64,000 nucleotides of DNA from an uncultured Carboxylicivirga sp. (lineage in GTDB: Bacteria > Bacteroidota > Bacteroidia > Bacteroidales > Marinilabiliaceae), in the NCBI GenBank assembly GCA_947503525.1, contig CANNEA010000008.1, positions 186,001-250,000 on the forward strand, given 5' to 3'. Under the pieces are notes generated by a model. The model did not search any database, had not been told where the DNA came from, and saw only the letters and a program-made list of their open reading frames with translations. The stretch's first letter is position 1; each line of letters opens with the position of its first letter. The translations under genes were made by a program, and so were the position numbers. Positions 29,215 through 38,810 of this stretch are shown piece after piece.

Positions 29215-30243
29215 ATGAAAAAATTATTTACTATTTGTTTGGTTTGTGCTACTTCTTTTATGATAAAGGCACAAGATGCTCAAGTATATTTAACATTTGA
29301 GAATGGCGAAATTATTCCAACTGAAGTTACTGGCGTGACAAGTGTTGATGCGGATGCTAGTATTTTAATTAAAACTCCGAATAATGGTTCTGACATTGTT
29401 CAAGGAGTTAATTCAATTGTAGATGAAGGAGGGGAAAATGTGCTTTTTACGGATTATAATGGTTATCTAAAATTTGATAAGACAATCCTTAATAAGACGT
29501 CTTTTACAATTATGAGTGATTTCAAATGGACAGGTAATTTTGCTTGGTGGATAGGAATGGCAACTTTTGTTGGTTATGATAGTGATGGTAATCCGGAGGC
29601 TGATCCAGTAGTACCAGCTGGTTACGTATTCAATCATTTAAATATTAAAGATAGAGCAGGACAATTAGATGGTTTAGGAATGGCGACGTCAGATAAGCCT
29701 TTAACCCAAGATGTTTATCATCATTTAGCACTAACATATAACTCAGGAGAATTATATCTTTATGTAGATGGTGTTGAAAAAGCTTCGGGTAGTGGTAGTG
29801 AACTTCATTTGCTAAATGATTTAGAATTATATTGGGGGGTTAAGTTAAGTGCTGATGCAAGTTCAGGTGATGTAACTCCTTGGACAGATGGTAACGGAAA
29901 TAGTAAATGTGCGCAAGTATTTATGGACAATGTCGCGCTATTTGATAACGCTTTAACTGCTCAGCAGATTGCTGATATCGCTGCAGGAACATCTATCCCA
30001 ACTGATATTGATTTGCCTGTTATTAAATCAAAGGTTTATCCAAATCCTTTCGTTAGTGAAATAAGCTTTGATAGTGATATTAAGACGGTGAAAGTTTTTG
30101 ACTTGAGTGGAAAGATGATAGTAACGAAAGCTTTGAATAATTCCAAGACCATAAATTTAAGTGAACTTACAAAAGGTGTGTACGTCGTTCAACTAGGAAA
30201 AGAAAATGGTGTTATGGAAACAGTTAAGTTGGTGAAAAAATAA
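29215..30243 (+). CDS. LamG-domain secreted protein, T9SS exported
   Basis: 342 residues: signal peptide (to about IKAQ at 20), one LamG/concanavalin-like sandwich (about 22-260, with FDNALTAQQIADI typical of LamG_3), and a T9SS sorting domain (about 265-342, VYPNPF to KLVKK). No catalytic motif was seen. It probably binds glycan at the surface or outside the cell. It is preceded by an A/T-rich leader and followed by its own hairpin terminator at 30272, so it is a monocistronic gene next to the SusCD operon. Its LamG domain is not closely related to the LamG cassette of the three glycosidases in this window. Laminin-type LamG families also occur in enzymes, so a cryptic catalytic role cannot be excluded. 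Confidence 0.75.
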   Translation: MKKLFTICLVCATSFMIKAQDAQVYLTFENGEIIPTEVTGVTSVDADASILIKTPNNGSDIVQGVNSIVDEGGENVLFTDYNGYLKFDKTILNKTSFTIMSDFKWTGNFAWWIGMATFVGYDSDGNPEADPVVPAGYVFNHLNIKDRAGQLDGLGMATSDKPLTQDVYHHLALTYNSGELYLYVDGVEKASGSGSELHLLNDLELYWGVKLSADASSGDVTPWTDGNGNSKCAQVFMDNVALFDNALTAQQIADIAAGTSIPTDIDLPVIKSKVYPNPFVSEISFDSDIKTVKVFDLSGKMIVTKALNNSKTINLSELTKGVYVVQLGKENGVMETVKLVKK

Positions 30244-30271
30244 ATTAGATCACAGAATAGAAAAATGATTT

Positions 30272-30307
30272 AAAAGGATGTTATTTGATGACATCCTTTT
30301 TTTATTA
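30272..30307 (+). terminator. Rho-independent terminator
   Basis: A 10-bp stem (30272-30281 with 30291-30300), a 9-nt loop and a following T run (TTTTTTTATT) lie 28 bp after the LamG gene stop. This isolates that gene from the SusCD operon downstream. Confidence 0.8.
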
Positions 30308-30488
30308 ATACTTTTTAAGTTTTCATAGGCTTCTTATTTTTGAAAATATCCATAAAAATGCATTTCAAAACTTATGAATTATAATTCATAAGATTTTGTA
30401 AGGGTCAGGAATAAAGTGGTTTGGGGCTTATGCTTAATGAGTGATAGGATATGGTTTTTGTTTTAGAACAAGAATGTAACCGATTCAA

Positions 30489-30496
30489 TACTTTTG
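30489..30496 (+). promoter_or_regulatory. Candidate -7 element for the SusCD operon
   Basis: TACTTTTG is an exact TAnnTTTG match 52 bp before the SusC start. No TTG lies at the usual 19-21 nt upstream, which is common for activator-dependent PUL promoters. The rest of 30308-30548 shows no gene. Confidence 0.4.
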
Positions 30497-30548
30497 TTAA
30501 CGGATGTAAAATATCTATAGGTAAAAATATTAATAACTTAAATCAGCT

Positions 30549-33500
30549 ATGCGAAAAATCGGAATGATAGTGTTAATGTGTCTGATTACAACTATAAGTT
30601 GGGCACAGCAAATAACGGTTAGCGGTTTGGTCTATGACGAGCAGGGACCCATACCCGGGGCTTCTGTAATATTAAAAGGATCGGAAGCTACTAACTTGGT
30701 TGGTACAATTACTGATATTGATGGAAAGTTTGTGCTTTCACTGCAACCCGGATCAGTATTAGTAGTTTCCTTCGTTGGATACGAAGACCAAGAGATAACT
30801 GTAAGCGGACAAGAAGAGGTTCGTGTGCAACTGGTAAGTGAATCTACGAAATTAGATGATGTTGTTGTTGTTGGGTACGGAGCTCAAAAGAAAGCTTCGA
30901 TGGTTGCTGCCATTTCTCAGACTAAGGGAGAAGAACTACTAACGGTTGGAAGTGTGAATTCGATAACGGAAGCCCTACAGGGGATGATGCCGGGTGTAAC
31001 CTCTATTTCAAGTGGAACTGGTAAACCAGGAGCCGATGCCGGTTCAATCCTTATTCGAGGTATGGCTTCGTGGCAAGGAAATGATCCCTTAGTATTGGTT
31101 GACGGAGTAGAACGTGATATGAATGATGTTGATCCCAATGAGATTGAAAGTATTTCAGTTCTGAAAGATGGATCTGCAACAGCTGTATTTGGTGTGAAAG
31201 GAGCTAACGGTGTTATCCTGGTAACAACAAAACGAGGAACCCTGTCTGCACCGAAGATTGGGTTTTCTGCCAATTTTGGTTTGAAACAACCAACAGCATC
31301 TCCGGAGTTTGCCGATTATATTACTTCAATGAATATGTGGAATGAGGCAGTTAGCAATGATCTTTTGTGGGATCAGCTCATTCCAGAGCATCGTATCAAT
31401 GCATGGGAGAATGCTTTTGCATCTGGGAACTATGGTCCTAATAATGATTATTATCCTCAGGTAGATTGGTGGGATGAGGTGATGAAGAAGGTAGGTTACC
31501 AACAACAGTATAATGTAAATGTGCGTGGTGGTACTCAATTCATGAAATATTTTGCATCATTGGGCTACTTGCACGATGGTGATGTATATAATGGTCAAAA
31601 AAATGCAGATTTTGATCCTTCATTTAGTTACAAACGTTACAACTGGCGTGTCAACCTTGACCTTAACTTAACTAAAACCACGGTTGTTTCAGCTAATATG
31701 GCTGGTAAAGTAGCTTATCGACATCAGCCGGGTTACCGTATTGATGGTGGTGGTGAAGATGGATATGGTCAAGAACAGTTTTTCCAGGGACTATATACTG
31801 CCAGCCGAAATCAATATCCGGCTTATTGGTCAAATGGGACATATGCTGCCGATCAAGGTGGTGGAGGTAATCCTATTGTAGCACTTAATACAGGTGGTGA
31901 GCGTGAATACAAATACTTTCAGGGTTTTCTTGATTTTAAAGTGAACCAGAAGTTGGATTTCATTACGAAAGGTTTAAGTGCAAAAGGATCTTTCTCTTTT
32001 ACTAACAGTTCTAATTGGGAATCAAGAGTAACAGCAGGTGGTTGGGCTTTTTCATCTAATGCTATTTTATATAGTAGGGCCTATGATTATGCAAATCCTA
32101 ATTTAGATGGAACTTTACCATTACTCAACGAAGCACGTTGGCCTAGCGATGAATCACGTCTTGGACCTGTATCAGCAACTTATGATACTTTTAAAAGCTA
32201 CGAGAAGAAAATATATTATGAGGTAGCCTTAAATTATGCACGTACATTCGGTGATCATGCGGTAACTGGTTTGGGTCTTTTTAGTCGTCGCGAACGTAAG
32301 CCTGGATCTTATGAAGTGCAGTTTCGTCAAGAGGATTGGGTAGGCCGTATCACCTATGGATTCAAAGATCGTTACCTATTAGAGGCGAACGGTTCTTATA
32401 ACGGTTCTGAGGCTTTTGCTCCCGGACTTCGCTTTGGTCTGTTTTATTCCGGATCTTTGGGATGGCGTATATCTGAAGAGCCGCTTGTGAAGCATGCAGT
32501 TGGTTCCTGGTTAGACAATCTGAAAGTTCGATATTCGTATGGTACATCAGGTTTAGATGGATCTCAACGCTTTTTATATTTACAAGATTATAGCGAAGCC
32601 AGAAATAATAATTTTTGGCGTGGAGGAGTATATTTTGGGGATACTCAAACTAACTTGCAATCACCGCTTTATCGTGAAGGTGACGCGGCAAATGATTTAG
32701 CAACCTGGGAAACTTCAACTAAGCAGAATCTGGGAATTGAATTTGGAGTATTCAACAGACTATCCGGATCATTGGATTTATATAATGAAAAGCGTGAAGG
32801 TATTTTAATGGATGTATGGGCACCGCTATGGTATTTACCTACAGGTAGTGTAGCCTCAGGAAATATGGGTGAAACAAAGAACCATGGATTTGAGGTTGAG
32901 TTGAAATGGAACCATAGTCTTAGTAATGGTTTACGTTATTGGATTACTGGTAATACATCTTTCAACGAAAGTAGAATTGTATATCGAAATGACGGAGTAA
33001 ATACTGCCGACCATCTAAGACAAGCAGGTAAACCGATTAACTGGACTACAGCATACATTAATAATGGTTATTATACCAGTCTTGATGATATTTACAATTA
33101 TTCAACAGCAACCAGTAATGCCGAACAAGGTAAATTGGTGCCAGGGGATCAACTCTATGTTGATTATAATGGAGATGGAGTTATAACTGCTGATGATAAA
33201 GTGGTTGCTGAAGATTTAAAATATCCTTTAAATACTTATACCATTACAGGTGGTTTATCCTTTAAAGGATGGTCACTTAATATGAGGTTTTACGGAGTAT
33301 CCAGTGTAAGTAAAGTAGTGCCAGATTATATTCTTTACGATAACTTAGGTGGTGAAAGCGGTATTTATTCTGCAGGGCCTGATGTTACTGGTCGTTGGAC
33401 GTATGATAACCAAGTTAATGCCGTTAAACCGGCTTTACATACTTCTCAGTATCGCGGTTATAGTCAAAAAGAAAGTACTTATTCTTACCGTAATGCATCG

Positions 33501-33710
33501 TACTGGCGATTGAAGAATGTTGAATTAAGCTATAGTTTCAAGTCAAGCTCCCTGGAGCGATTTAAGATGAGTAAACTTCAGTTATATGTAAATGGTAATA
33601 ATTTAATCACATTTACAGATTTGGATAAACGATTAGATCCGGAGGCCACTAAACTAGGTGTGTTCCCAATGGTGAAACGTTATAATTTGGGTCTAAGAGC
33701 TTCGTTTTAA
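30549..33710 (+). CDS. susC: SusC-like TonB-dependent oligosaccharide transporter 1
   Basis: 1053 residues, signal peptide (ISWAQQ near 16-21). Residues 22-105 are a carboxypeptidase-D-like regulatory domain (VSGLVYDEQGPIPGASV). A TonB box follows (DDVVVVGYG), then the plug (RGMASWQGNDPLVLVDGVE, GSATAVFGVKGANGVILVTT) and the 22-strand barrel ending in an aromatic Phe (RASF). A calcium-binding type DYNGDGVITADDK loop lies late in the barrel, as in other SusC proteins. It would import oligosaccharides across the outer membrane with the SusD partner encoded 35 bp downstream. It opens the five-gene surface operon and is separated from the upstream LamG gene by a terminator. Confidence 0.95.
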   Translation: MRKIGMIVLMCLITTISWAQQITVSGLVYDEQGPIPGASVILKGSEATNLVGTITDIDGKFVLSLQPGSVLVVSFVGYEDQEITVSGQEEVRVQLVSESTKLDDVVVVGYGAQKKASMVAAISQTKGEELLTVGSVNSITEALQGMMPGVTSISSGTGKPGADAGSILIRGMASWQGNDPLVLVDGVERDMNDVDPNEIESISVLKDGSATAVFGVKGANGVILVTTKRGTLSAPKIGFSANFGLKQPTASPEFADYITSMNMWNEAVSNDLLWDQLIPEHRINAWENAFASGNYGPNNDYYPQVDWWDEVMKKVGYQQQYNVNVRGGTQFMKYFASLGYLHDGDVYNGQKNADFDPSFSYKRYNWRVNLDLNLTKTTVVSANMAGKVAYRHQPGYRIDGGGEDGYGQEQFFQGLYTASRNQYPAYWSNGTYAADQGGGGNPIVALNTGGEREYKYFQGFLDFKVNQKLDFITKGLSAKGSFSFTNSSNWESRVTAGGWAFSSNAILYSRAYDYANPNLDGTLPLLNEARWPSDESRLGPVSATYDTFKSYEKKIYYEVALNYARTFGDHAVTGLGLFSRRERKPGSYEVQFRQEDWVGRITYGFKDRYLLEANGSYNGSEAFAPGLRFGLFYSGSLGWRISEEPLVKHAVGSWLDNLKVRYSYGTSGLDGSQRFLYLQDYSEARNNNFWRGGVYFGDTQTNLQSPLYREGDAANDLATWETSTKQNLGIEFGVFNRLSGSLDLYNEKREGILMDVWAPLWYLPTGSVASGNMGETKNHGFEVELKWNHSLSNGLRYWITGNTSFNESRIVYRNDGVNTADHLRQAGKPINWTTAYINNGYYTSLDDIYNYSTATSNAEQGKLVPGDQLYVDYNGDGVITADDKVVAEDLKYPLNTYTITGGLSFKGWSLNMRFYGVSSVSKVVPDYILYDNLGGESGIYSAGPDVTGRWTYDNQVNAVKPALHTSQYRGYSQKESTYSYRNASYWRLKNVELSYSFKSSSLERFKMSKLQLYVNGNNLITFTDLDKRLDPEATKLGVFPMVKRYNLGLRASF

Positions 33711-33745
33711 ACGATAGTCATTGGTTAACTTTTAATACTTAAAAG

Positions 33746-35692
33746 ATGAAACGAATATATAAATTAATTATCATCCTTCTATTAGCTCCATTTACAGCTT
33801 GTGAGGATTATCTGGACATGGTGCCATCTCAGGAATTTAGTGAAGCTGATGTGTACCAAAATTATTATACAGCCCAAAGTTATTTAGATAATTGTTACCG
33901 GGCTTTATATGATTTTTCCGGAGCTACTGCCGGAGGAATGGGAGTGAAGCAAATTGAAACCATTACCGATAATGCGTGTAATCAAGGTCCAAATGCTGCT
34001 TTTAATTTAGGCGATTGGTACAATAAGAGTGGTATGCAAGAAGTGGGTTGGAATTTAACAAATCAGAATGGCGACAATGCCACAGGATCTGGTTTACCCA
34101 TATATAATGCCTCTTTCTGTTTGCGAATTGCCAATAATTTAATTGACAATATTGAGTCGATACCGGCAATTGGTGCTAGTCAAGATCAAAAGGACTGGTT
34201 AATGGGTCAGGCTTATTTCTTTCGTGCATGGTATTATTTCGAGTGGATTCGTCGCTTAGGTGGTATGCCAGCCGTAAATAAGGTGTATACTGGAGGTGAA
34301 GATTTGGACATTCCTCGTCAATCGTATAAAAAATGCTCCGAAGATATTATTGAGGACTTGGATAAAGCTATTGCCTTATTGCCACATATATGGCCGGATG
34401 TCGATCAGGGACGTTTAGAGAAGTGTTCTGCGCACGCGCTCAAAGGTATGGTAGCATTATATGCAGCTAGTCCCCTAATGCAGAACAGCGTTGACGAAAT
34501 TGTTGAAAGAGATGATTATGATATTGCTTGGGCTACTCGTGCTGCTCAGTATTCTGCTGCTGCTCTTGATTACATTGACGCTAATCGTCCTGCCAGAAAG
34601 ATGTTTGATCCTACAGGTTTATCTGAAGAAGTAAGAGACAGCCTTTATACGGAAATCTTTTATCATTTAAACTATATTGGAAAAGAATCATTGTTTTGCC
34701 GTAGTAGTCATGGACTAACAGCCGGTGGTAATGCAAGAGATAGAGAGGCTGATCTTTCGATGTTATACCAAAGCTTACGTGTGTCAGGTCGTGCAGGATC
34801 CTGGGGTTTCTTATGTAGTATGCCTACTCAAAACTTGGTAGATGCATTTGAAATGGCTGATGGAACTGCGTTTGATTGGAATAATCCGGCACATGCAAGC
34901 GAGCCTTACAAAAATCGTGATCCACGTTTCTATAACTTTATAATTTATGCAGGACGACAGTGGGGAAAAGTTGGCCATGTTGGAACACATGATTTACCTG
35001 CGTTTCATCCAAAAGTGCCTAAACATGGTCCGTACTATTTTGAACCTTGGAGAGCAAGTGCAGCCCTAGGCGGTGGATGGGGAATGGATAATGCCTATTC
35101 TTCATATAACAAATCCATCCCAACAGGTTATATGTTCAAAAAGTTTTGGTGGAAAGAGGCTTATGGTACAACAGGTTCTAATCCTGATGGCTTTGGTACT
35201 TATCACTACAACGCTGAATTTATTCGAACAACAGGTGTGTGGTTGGATTTGGCAGAAGCTTTAAATGAAGCGGCAGGTCCATCTAGTTCGGTCAGCGGTA
35301 CTGAAGGTTATACAGCTTTAGATTGTATTAATAAAGTAAGAGCAAAAGCGGGTATGCCTGCTATTACAACTCCAGGATCGAAGGAGGATTTCCGTGAAAG
35401 AATACGTAATGAACGTCGCATTGAATTAAGTTTTGAGTATCACCGTTGGTTTGACATACGTCGTTGGATGTTGTTTGACGATTTATTTACAGAAACATAT
35501 CCTATTAAAGGAATGAGTTCAACTTTAATAGCAACTGATGGAACAGATAATCAAGAAAACTGGACATTTGAATACGAAGTAATCGATATTCAGAATTCCT
35601 TACGTGGATATACTACACGAAACTACTGGTATCCTATTCCTCAATCGCATATGGATCGTTTATATAATATTCAACAAAACCCTGGATGGTAG
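33746..35692 (+). CDS. susD: SusD-like surface glycan-binding lipoprotein 1
   Basis: 648 residues. The lipoprotein signal ends in FTAC (Cys19), followed by EDYLDMVP, the usual SusD start. Helical TPR-like segments with GQAYFFRAWYYFEWIRRLGG and the C-terminal RNERRIELSFEYHRWFDIRRWM are diagnostic of SusD (RagB/SusD domains). It forms the lid over SusC 1 and captures the glycan at the cell surface. At 648 residues it is longer than many SusD proteins (500-550), with extra Trp/Tyr/Gly-rich sequence around 410-470 that may form the binding face. Confidence 0.95.
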   Translation: MKRIYKLIIILLLAPFTACEDYLDMVPSQEFSEADVYQNYYTAQSYLDNCYRALYDFSGATAGGMGVKQIETITDNACNQGPNAAFNLGDWYNKSGMQEVGWNLTNQNGDNATGSGLPIYNASFCLRIANNLIDNIESIPAIGASQDQKDWLMGQAYFFRAWYYFEWIRRLGGMPAVNKVYTGGEDLDIPRQSYKKCSEDIIEDLDKAIALLPHIWPDVDQGRLEKCSAHALKGMVALYAASPLMQNSVDEIVERDDYDIAWATRAAQYSAAALDYIDANRPARKMFDPTGLSEEVRDSLYTEIFYHLNYIGKESLFCRSSHGLTAGGNARDREADLSMLYQSLRVSGRAGSWGFLCSMPTQNLVDAFEMADGTAFDWNNPAHASEPYKNRDPRFYNFIIYAGRQWGKVGHVGTHDLPAFHPKVPKHGPYYFEPWRASAALGGGWGMDNAYSSYNKSIPTGYMFKKFWWKEAYGTTGSNPDGFGTYHYNAEFIRTTGVWLDLAEALNEAAGPSSSVSGTEGYTALDCINKVRAKAGMPAITTPGSKEDFRERIRNERRIELSFEYHRWFDIRRWMLFDDLFTETYPIKGMSSTLIATDGTDNQENWTFEYEVIDIQNSLRGYTTRNYWYPIPQSHMDRLYNIQQNPGW

Positions 35693-35730
35693 AGCAATAT
35701 TTAGAATGATTGCTTTATCTAGAAATCAAT

Positions 35731-38700
35731 ATGAAAAATATGAAAACAAATAGATTTTTAAAATATTCAAATGTGGTTTTGTTAGCCCTGTTGCTTGTGT
35801 TTCCTTTTGGGGGCGCTATTGCGCAGAAAAATAAAGCCAAGCTTGAAGAGGTAAGTTCTATCCTTGTAGATACCTCTGGGAATGCTATAGTTGGTGCAAC
35901 GATCTATGCCAATGAAGGGTCCATAGTGGTTAACTCAGATGCAGAAGGTAAATTTGTTACCAAGGCTAAACAAGGTACAGTATTACTTATAGAAGCGGAT
36001 GGATATACAGCTAAATTATGGGATTTGGCAATGCAACCGGCGGTACAAGAAATCGTTTTAGAGAGTATTCCTTTAAAGAAAAGTGCCAAGGATATGGTCA
36101 ATTTACCGCTTGAGCATCAAGTGAGTCAGCGTAATTTAGTTGGAGCTGTTTCTAAAATTGAGGGACGAGATTTGGAACGTTATGTTGATCCATTGCTTAA
36201 AAATACACTTCAAGGAATGGCTGCGGGTCTGAATGTTCTTATGACATCGGGAGGAATGGCTAATAATCCAGCTTCGGTTTTCGTAAGAGGCTTGTCTAGA
36301 AATGATGCGAATGGCCCGATTTATATTGTGGACGGCATAGAACGTGAATTTGATGATATCAATGCAGAGGAAATTGAAACGATTGAAGTTTTAAAGGATG
36401 CTACATCCAAAATTCTTTACGGGTCCCGAGCAGCTAATGGAGCTATATTGTTAACCACACGTCGTGGAGAATCCTTTAAACGAGTTATTGATGCTAAGGT
36501 TGATTTCGGCGCTGGTCTAACTACACGCATGCCTGAATTCCTGAATTCTGCTGATTATGCTACATTATATAATGAGGCTCGTAGTAATGATGGTTTGTCT
36601 GCCATGTATTCACCTGAACAAATTCAAGGGTATAAGAATAGTACCGGCGAGAATGATTTAATCTACCCTAATGCAGATTACTATGATTATTTCTTGCGTG
36701 ATCATACAACTTATAGCAAGGCAACATTAAATGTATCTGGTGGAAATAAGAATGCAAAATATGCTTTCATGGCCGGATACATGGGCTATGGAGGGTTGCA
36801 GGATGTTGGGATTAGACCAAGTCAGGACCGATTTAATATTCGTGCGAATCTGGATATGAATATTACTAGCGATATCTCAGCGTTTATCAATATGTCAGCA
36901 ATTATTGATTCATGGAAATACAGTGGATTAGATCATTCTTCAACCTTCGGAGCACTTAGTTCACACCGTCCAAACGAATATCCATTTATTATTGGGGAAG
37001 AATATATTCCACTTACCGATAAAGGGATTCCTGGTTTAGGCGCGAGTTATGTATATGCAGATAACTTACTGGCAAGCATGAAGTACCAGGGTGATGGGAC
37101 TGATCAGTTTATTAACCAACAGATGACAACAGGCTTTAATTTTGACCTCGATGACTTAACTGAAGGATTATACAGTTCTGTTTCATTAGCCTTTGATAAT
37201 AAGTTTTTCGGAAGTCAGGTTTTGGCCCCTAAAGCGGCCACTTACATTCCTGTAGTTGATCATTCTACCTTGGCGGCAGACGGCTCACCGGTTGTAGGTT
37301 TCGAACTAGCTCGTGCTTCTGTAGGGGATACCCAGTATAACCTGACTAATAGAAGTACACTTCGTACTACAGCGATGAATGCTAAAGTAGGATACGATAA
37401 AGAATTGGGCGCTGGTACACTTAATGCTTCTGCCGGATTTTACTACTACTTAAGAGAAGTTGCAGGTTCAGCTCAAAATGTTGAAAATGACAATGTATAT
37501 GTAAGGGCCAATTATGTTCTTAAGGATAAATATATACTTGAGGGGTCTCTTTCTTATATGGGAAGTAACCGTTTTATCAAAAGCAAACGTCGTTTCTTAT
37601 CACATGCTGTTGGTGCGGCCTGGGTTTTATCTGAAGAATCATTTATGTCAAATGGTATATTTGATTATTTAAAAGCTAAAGCAAGTTTTGGTATCTTAGG
37701 TTATGATGTTGCAACTGCTCACTATCTCTATGAAAACAGATGGAGTGGTAATGGTTCTCATGCATTTGGAGAACGTAATTCAGGAGATTCGCCAGGTAAA
37801 GTAAACTTAAATACATGGGGTAATCCGGATTTGGATTGGGAAAAGTCCAGAGAATTTAATGTTGGTATCGAAGGTGTAGCTTTTAACAAACACTTATCGT
37901 TTGAAGTTAACTATTTTAACGAGCACCGTTACGATATGATTGGTCAGGTTGATGAACAATATTCATCAATGTTTGGACCTTTCAAATATTACACGAATTA
38001 TGAGGAGGTTACCAACAATGGTGTAGAGTTAGATATTGATTATGTGAATACCGCCGGAGATTTTTCATACCGTGTTGGTGCTAATCTTACCTATTCAAAA
38101 AATAAGTTTACCGTAAAAGACGAAGTTGATTATTCTGATGATCGCAGCACTCAAGGTCGCCCGACAAGTGTTGTTATGGGTTATGAATCACTTGGCTTAT
38201 ATGGTAAAGATGTTGGATTGGAAGGCGCACCAAAACAATTATTTGGCCCTTATGGTGAAGGTGATATTGCTTATAAAGATCAGAATGGCGATGGTGTTAT
38301 TGATGATCTTGATAGGGTTGATCTTGGTTTGAGTACGCCAACAACATTTATTGGATTTGATGTAGAATTAAAGTATAAAGGTTGGGGATTATATGCCCTT
38401 GGAACAGCAACCTTAGGTAGTATGAAAACTTTAAGTAATACCTACTATCGAAACAATGCCGAGAGTAAATATTCAACTTTAGCATTTGACGCTTATCATC
38501 CAAGTCGCAATCCAAATGGTAGTCAACCGGCTTTGACAACAACTAATGGTGCTAATAATACTGTTACCTCAGATTTCTGGATGGAAAGTGGGAACTTTTT
38601 TAGATTGAAAAATGTAGAGTTAAGCTATACGATTGATTTTGCGCCAGCCAGTATAGTTAAGAAATCTAAATTTTTCGTTCGTGGAAACAATTTGTTTGTC

Positions 38701-38802
38701 CTTTCGGATATTAAAGATTTGGATCCTGAAGCACCGAATGGTGGAGTTACTAATTATCCTGTGCTTAGCATGATAACAGGAGGAGTCTCAATTTCTTTCT
38801 AA
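35731..38802 (+). CDS. susC: SusC-like TonB-dependent transporter 2, no canonical TonB box
   Basis: 1023 residues from the ATG at 35731 (MKNMKTNRFLKYS); the frame opens seven codons earlier with TTG, which is unlikely to be used. A signal peptide ends near GAIAQ. A CarboxypepD_reg-like domain (SSILVDTSGNAIVGATI) leads into the plug (VRGLSRNDANGPIYIVDGIE, ILYGSRAANGAILLTTRRG) and a barrel ending SISF; a DQNGDGVIDDLDR loop is present. Unlike SusC 1, the segment before the plug has no VVVGYG-type TonB box but reads KDMVNLPLEHQVSQRNLVGAV. It starts 38 bp after SusD 1 and ends 8 bp before SusD 2, in the same operon. The two SusC proteins are clearly different, so they probably import different oligosaccharides. 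Confidence 0.93.
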   Translation: MKNMKTNRFLKYSNVVLLALLLVFPFGGAIAQKNKAKLEEVSSILVDTSGNAIVGATIYANEGSIVVNSDAEGKFVTKAKQGTVLLIEADGYTAKLWDLAMQPAVQEIVLESIPLKKSAKDMVNLPLEHQVSQRNLVGAVSKIEGRDLERYVDPLLKNTLQGMAAGLNVLMTSGGMANNPASVFVRGLSRNDANGPIYIVDGIEREFDDINAEEIETIEVLKDATSKILYGSRAANGAILLTTRRGESFKRVIDAKVDFGAGLTTRMPEFLNSADYATLYNEARSNDGLSAMYSPEQIQGYKNSTGENDLIYPNADYYDYFLRDHTTYSKATLNVSGGNKNAKYAFMAGYMGYGGLQDVGIRPSQDRFNIRANLDMNITSDISAFINMSAIIDSWKYSGLDHSSTFGALSSHRPNEYPFIIGEEYIPLTDKGIPGLGASYVYADNLLASMKYQGDGTDQFINQQMTTGFNFDLDDLTEGLYSSVSLAFDNKFFGSQVLAPKAATYIPVVDHSTLAADGSPVVGFELARASVGDTQYNLTNRSTLRTTAMNAKVGYDKELGAGTLNASAGFYYYLREVAGSAQNVENDNVYVRANYVLKDKYILEGSLSYMGSNRFIKSKRRFLSHAVGAAWVLSEESFMSNGIFDYLKAKASFGILGYDVATAHYLYENRWSGNGSHAFGERNSGDSPGKVNLNTWGNPDLDWEKSREFNVGIEGVAFNKHLSFEVNYFNEHRYDMIGQVDEQYSSMFGPFKYYTNYEEVTNNGVELDIDYVNTAGDFSYRVGANLTYSKNKFTVKDEVDYSDDRSTQGRPTSVVMGYESLGLYGKDVGLEGAPKQLFGPYGEGDIAYKDQNGDGVIDDLDRVDLGLSTPTTFIGFDVELKYKGWGLYALGTATLGSMKTLSNTYYRNNAESKYSTLAFDAYHPSRNPNGSQPALTTTNGANNTVTSDFWMESGNFFRLKNVELSYTIDFAPASIVKKSKFFVRGNNLFVLSDIKDLDPEAPNGGVTNYPVLSMITGGVSISF

Positions 38803-38810
38803 TTGCTAAA

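Noticed and set aside
35710-35730. TTG start of SusC 2
   Set aside because: An ATG seven codons later is followed directly by a good signal peptide.
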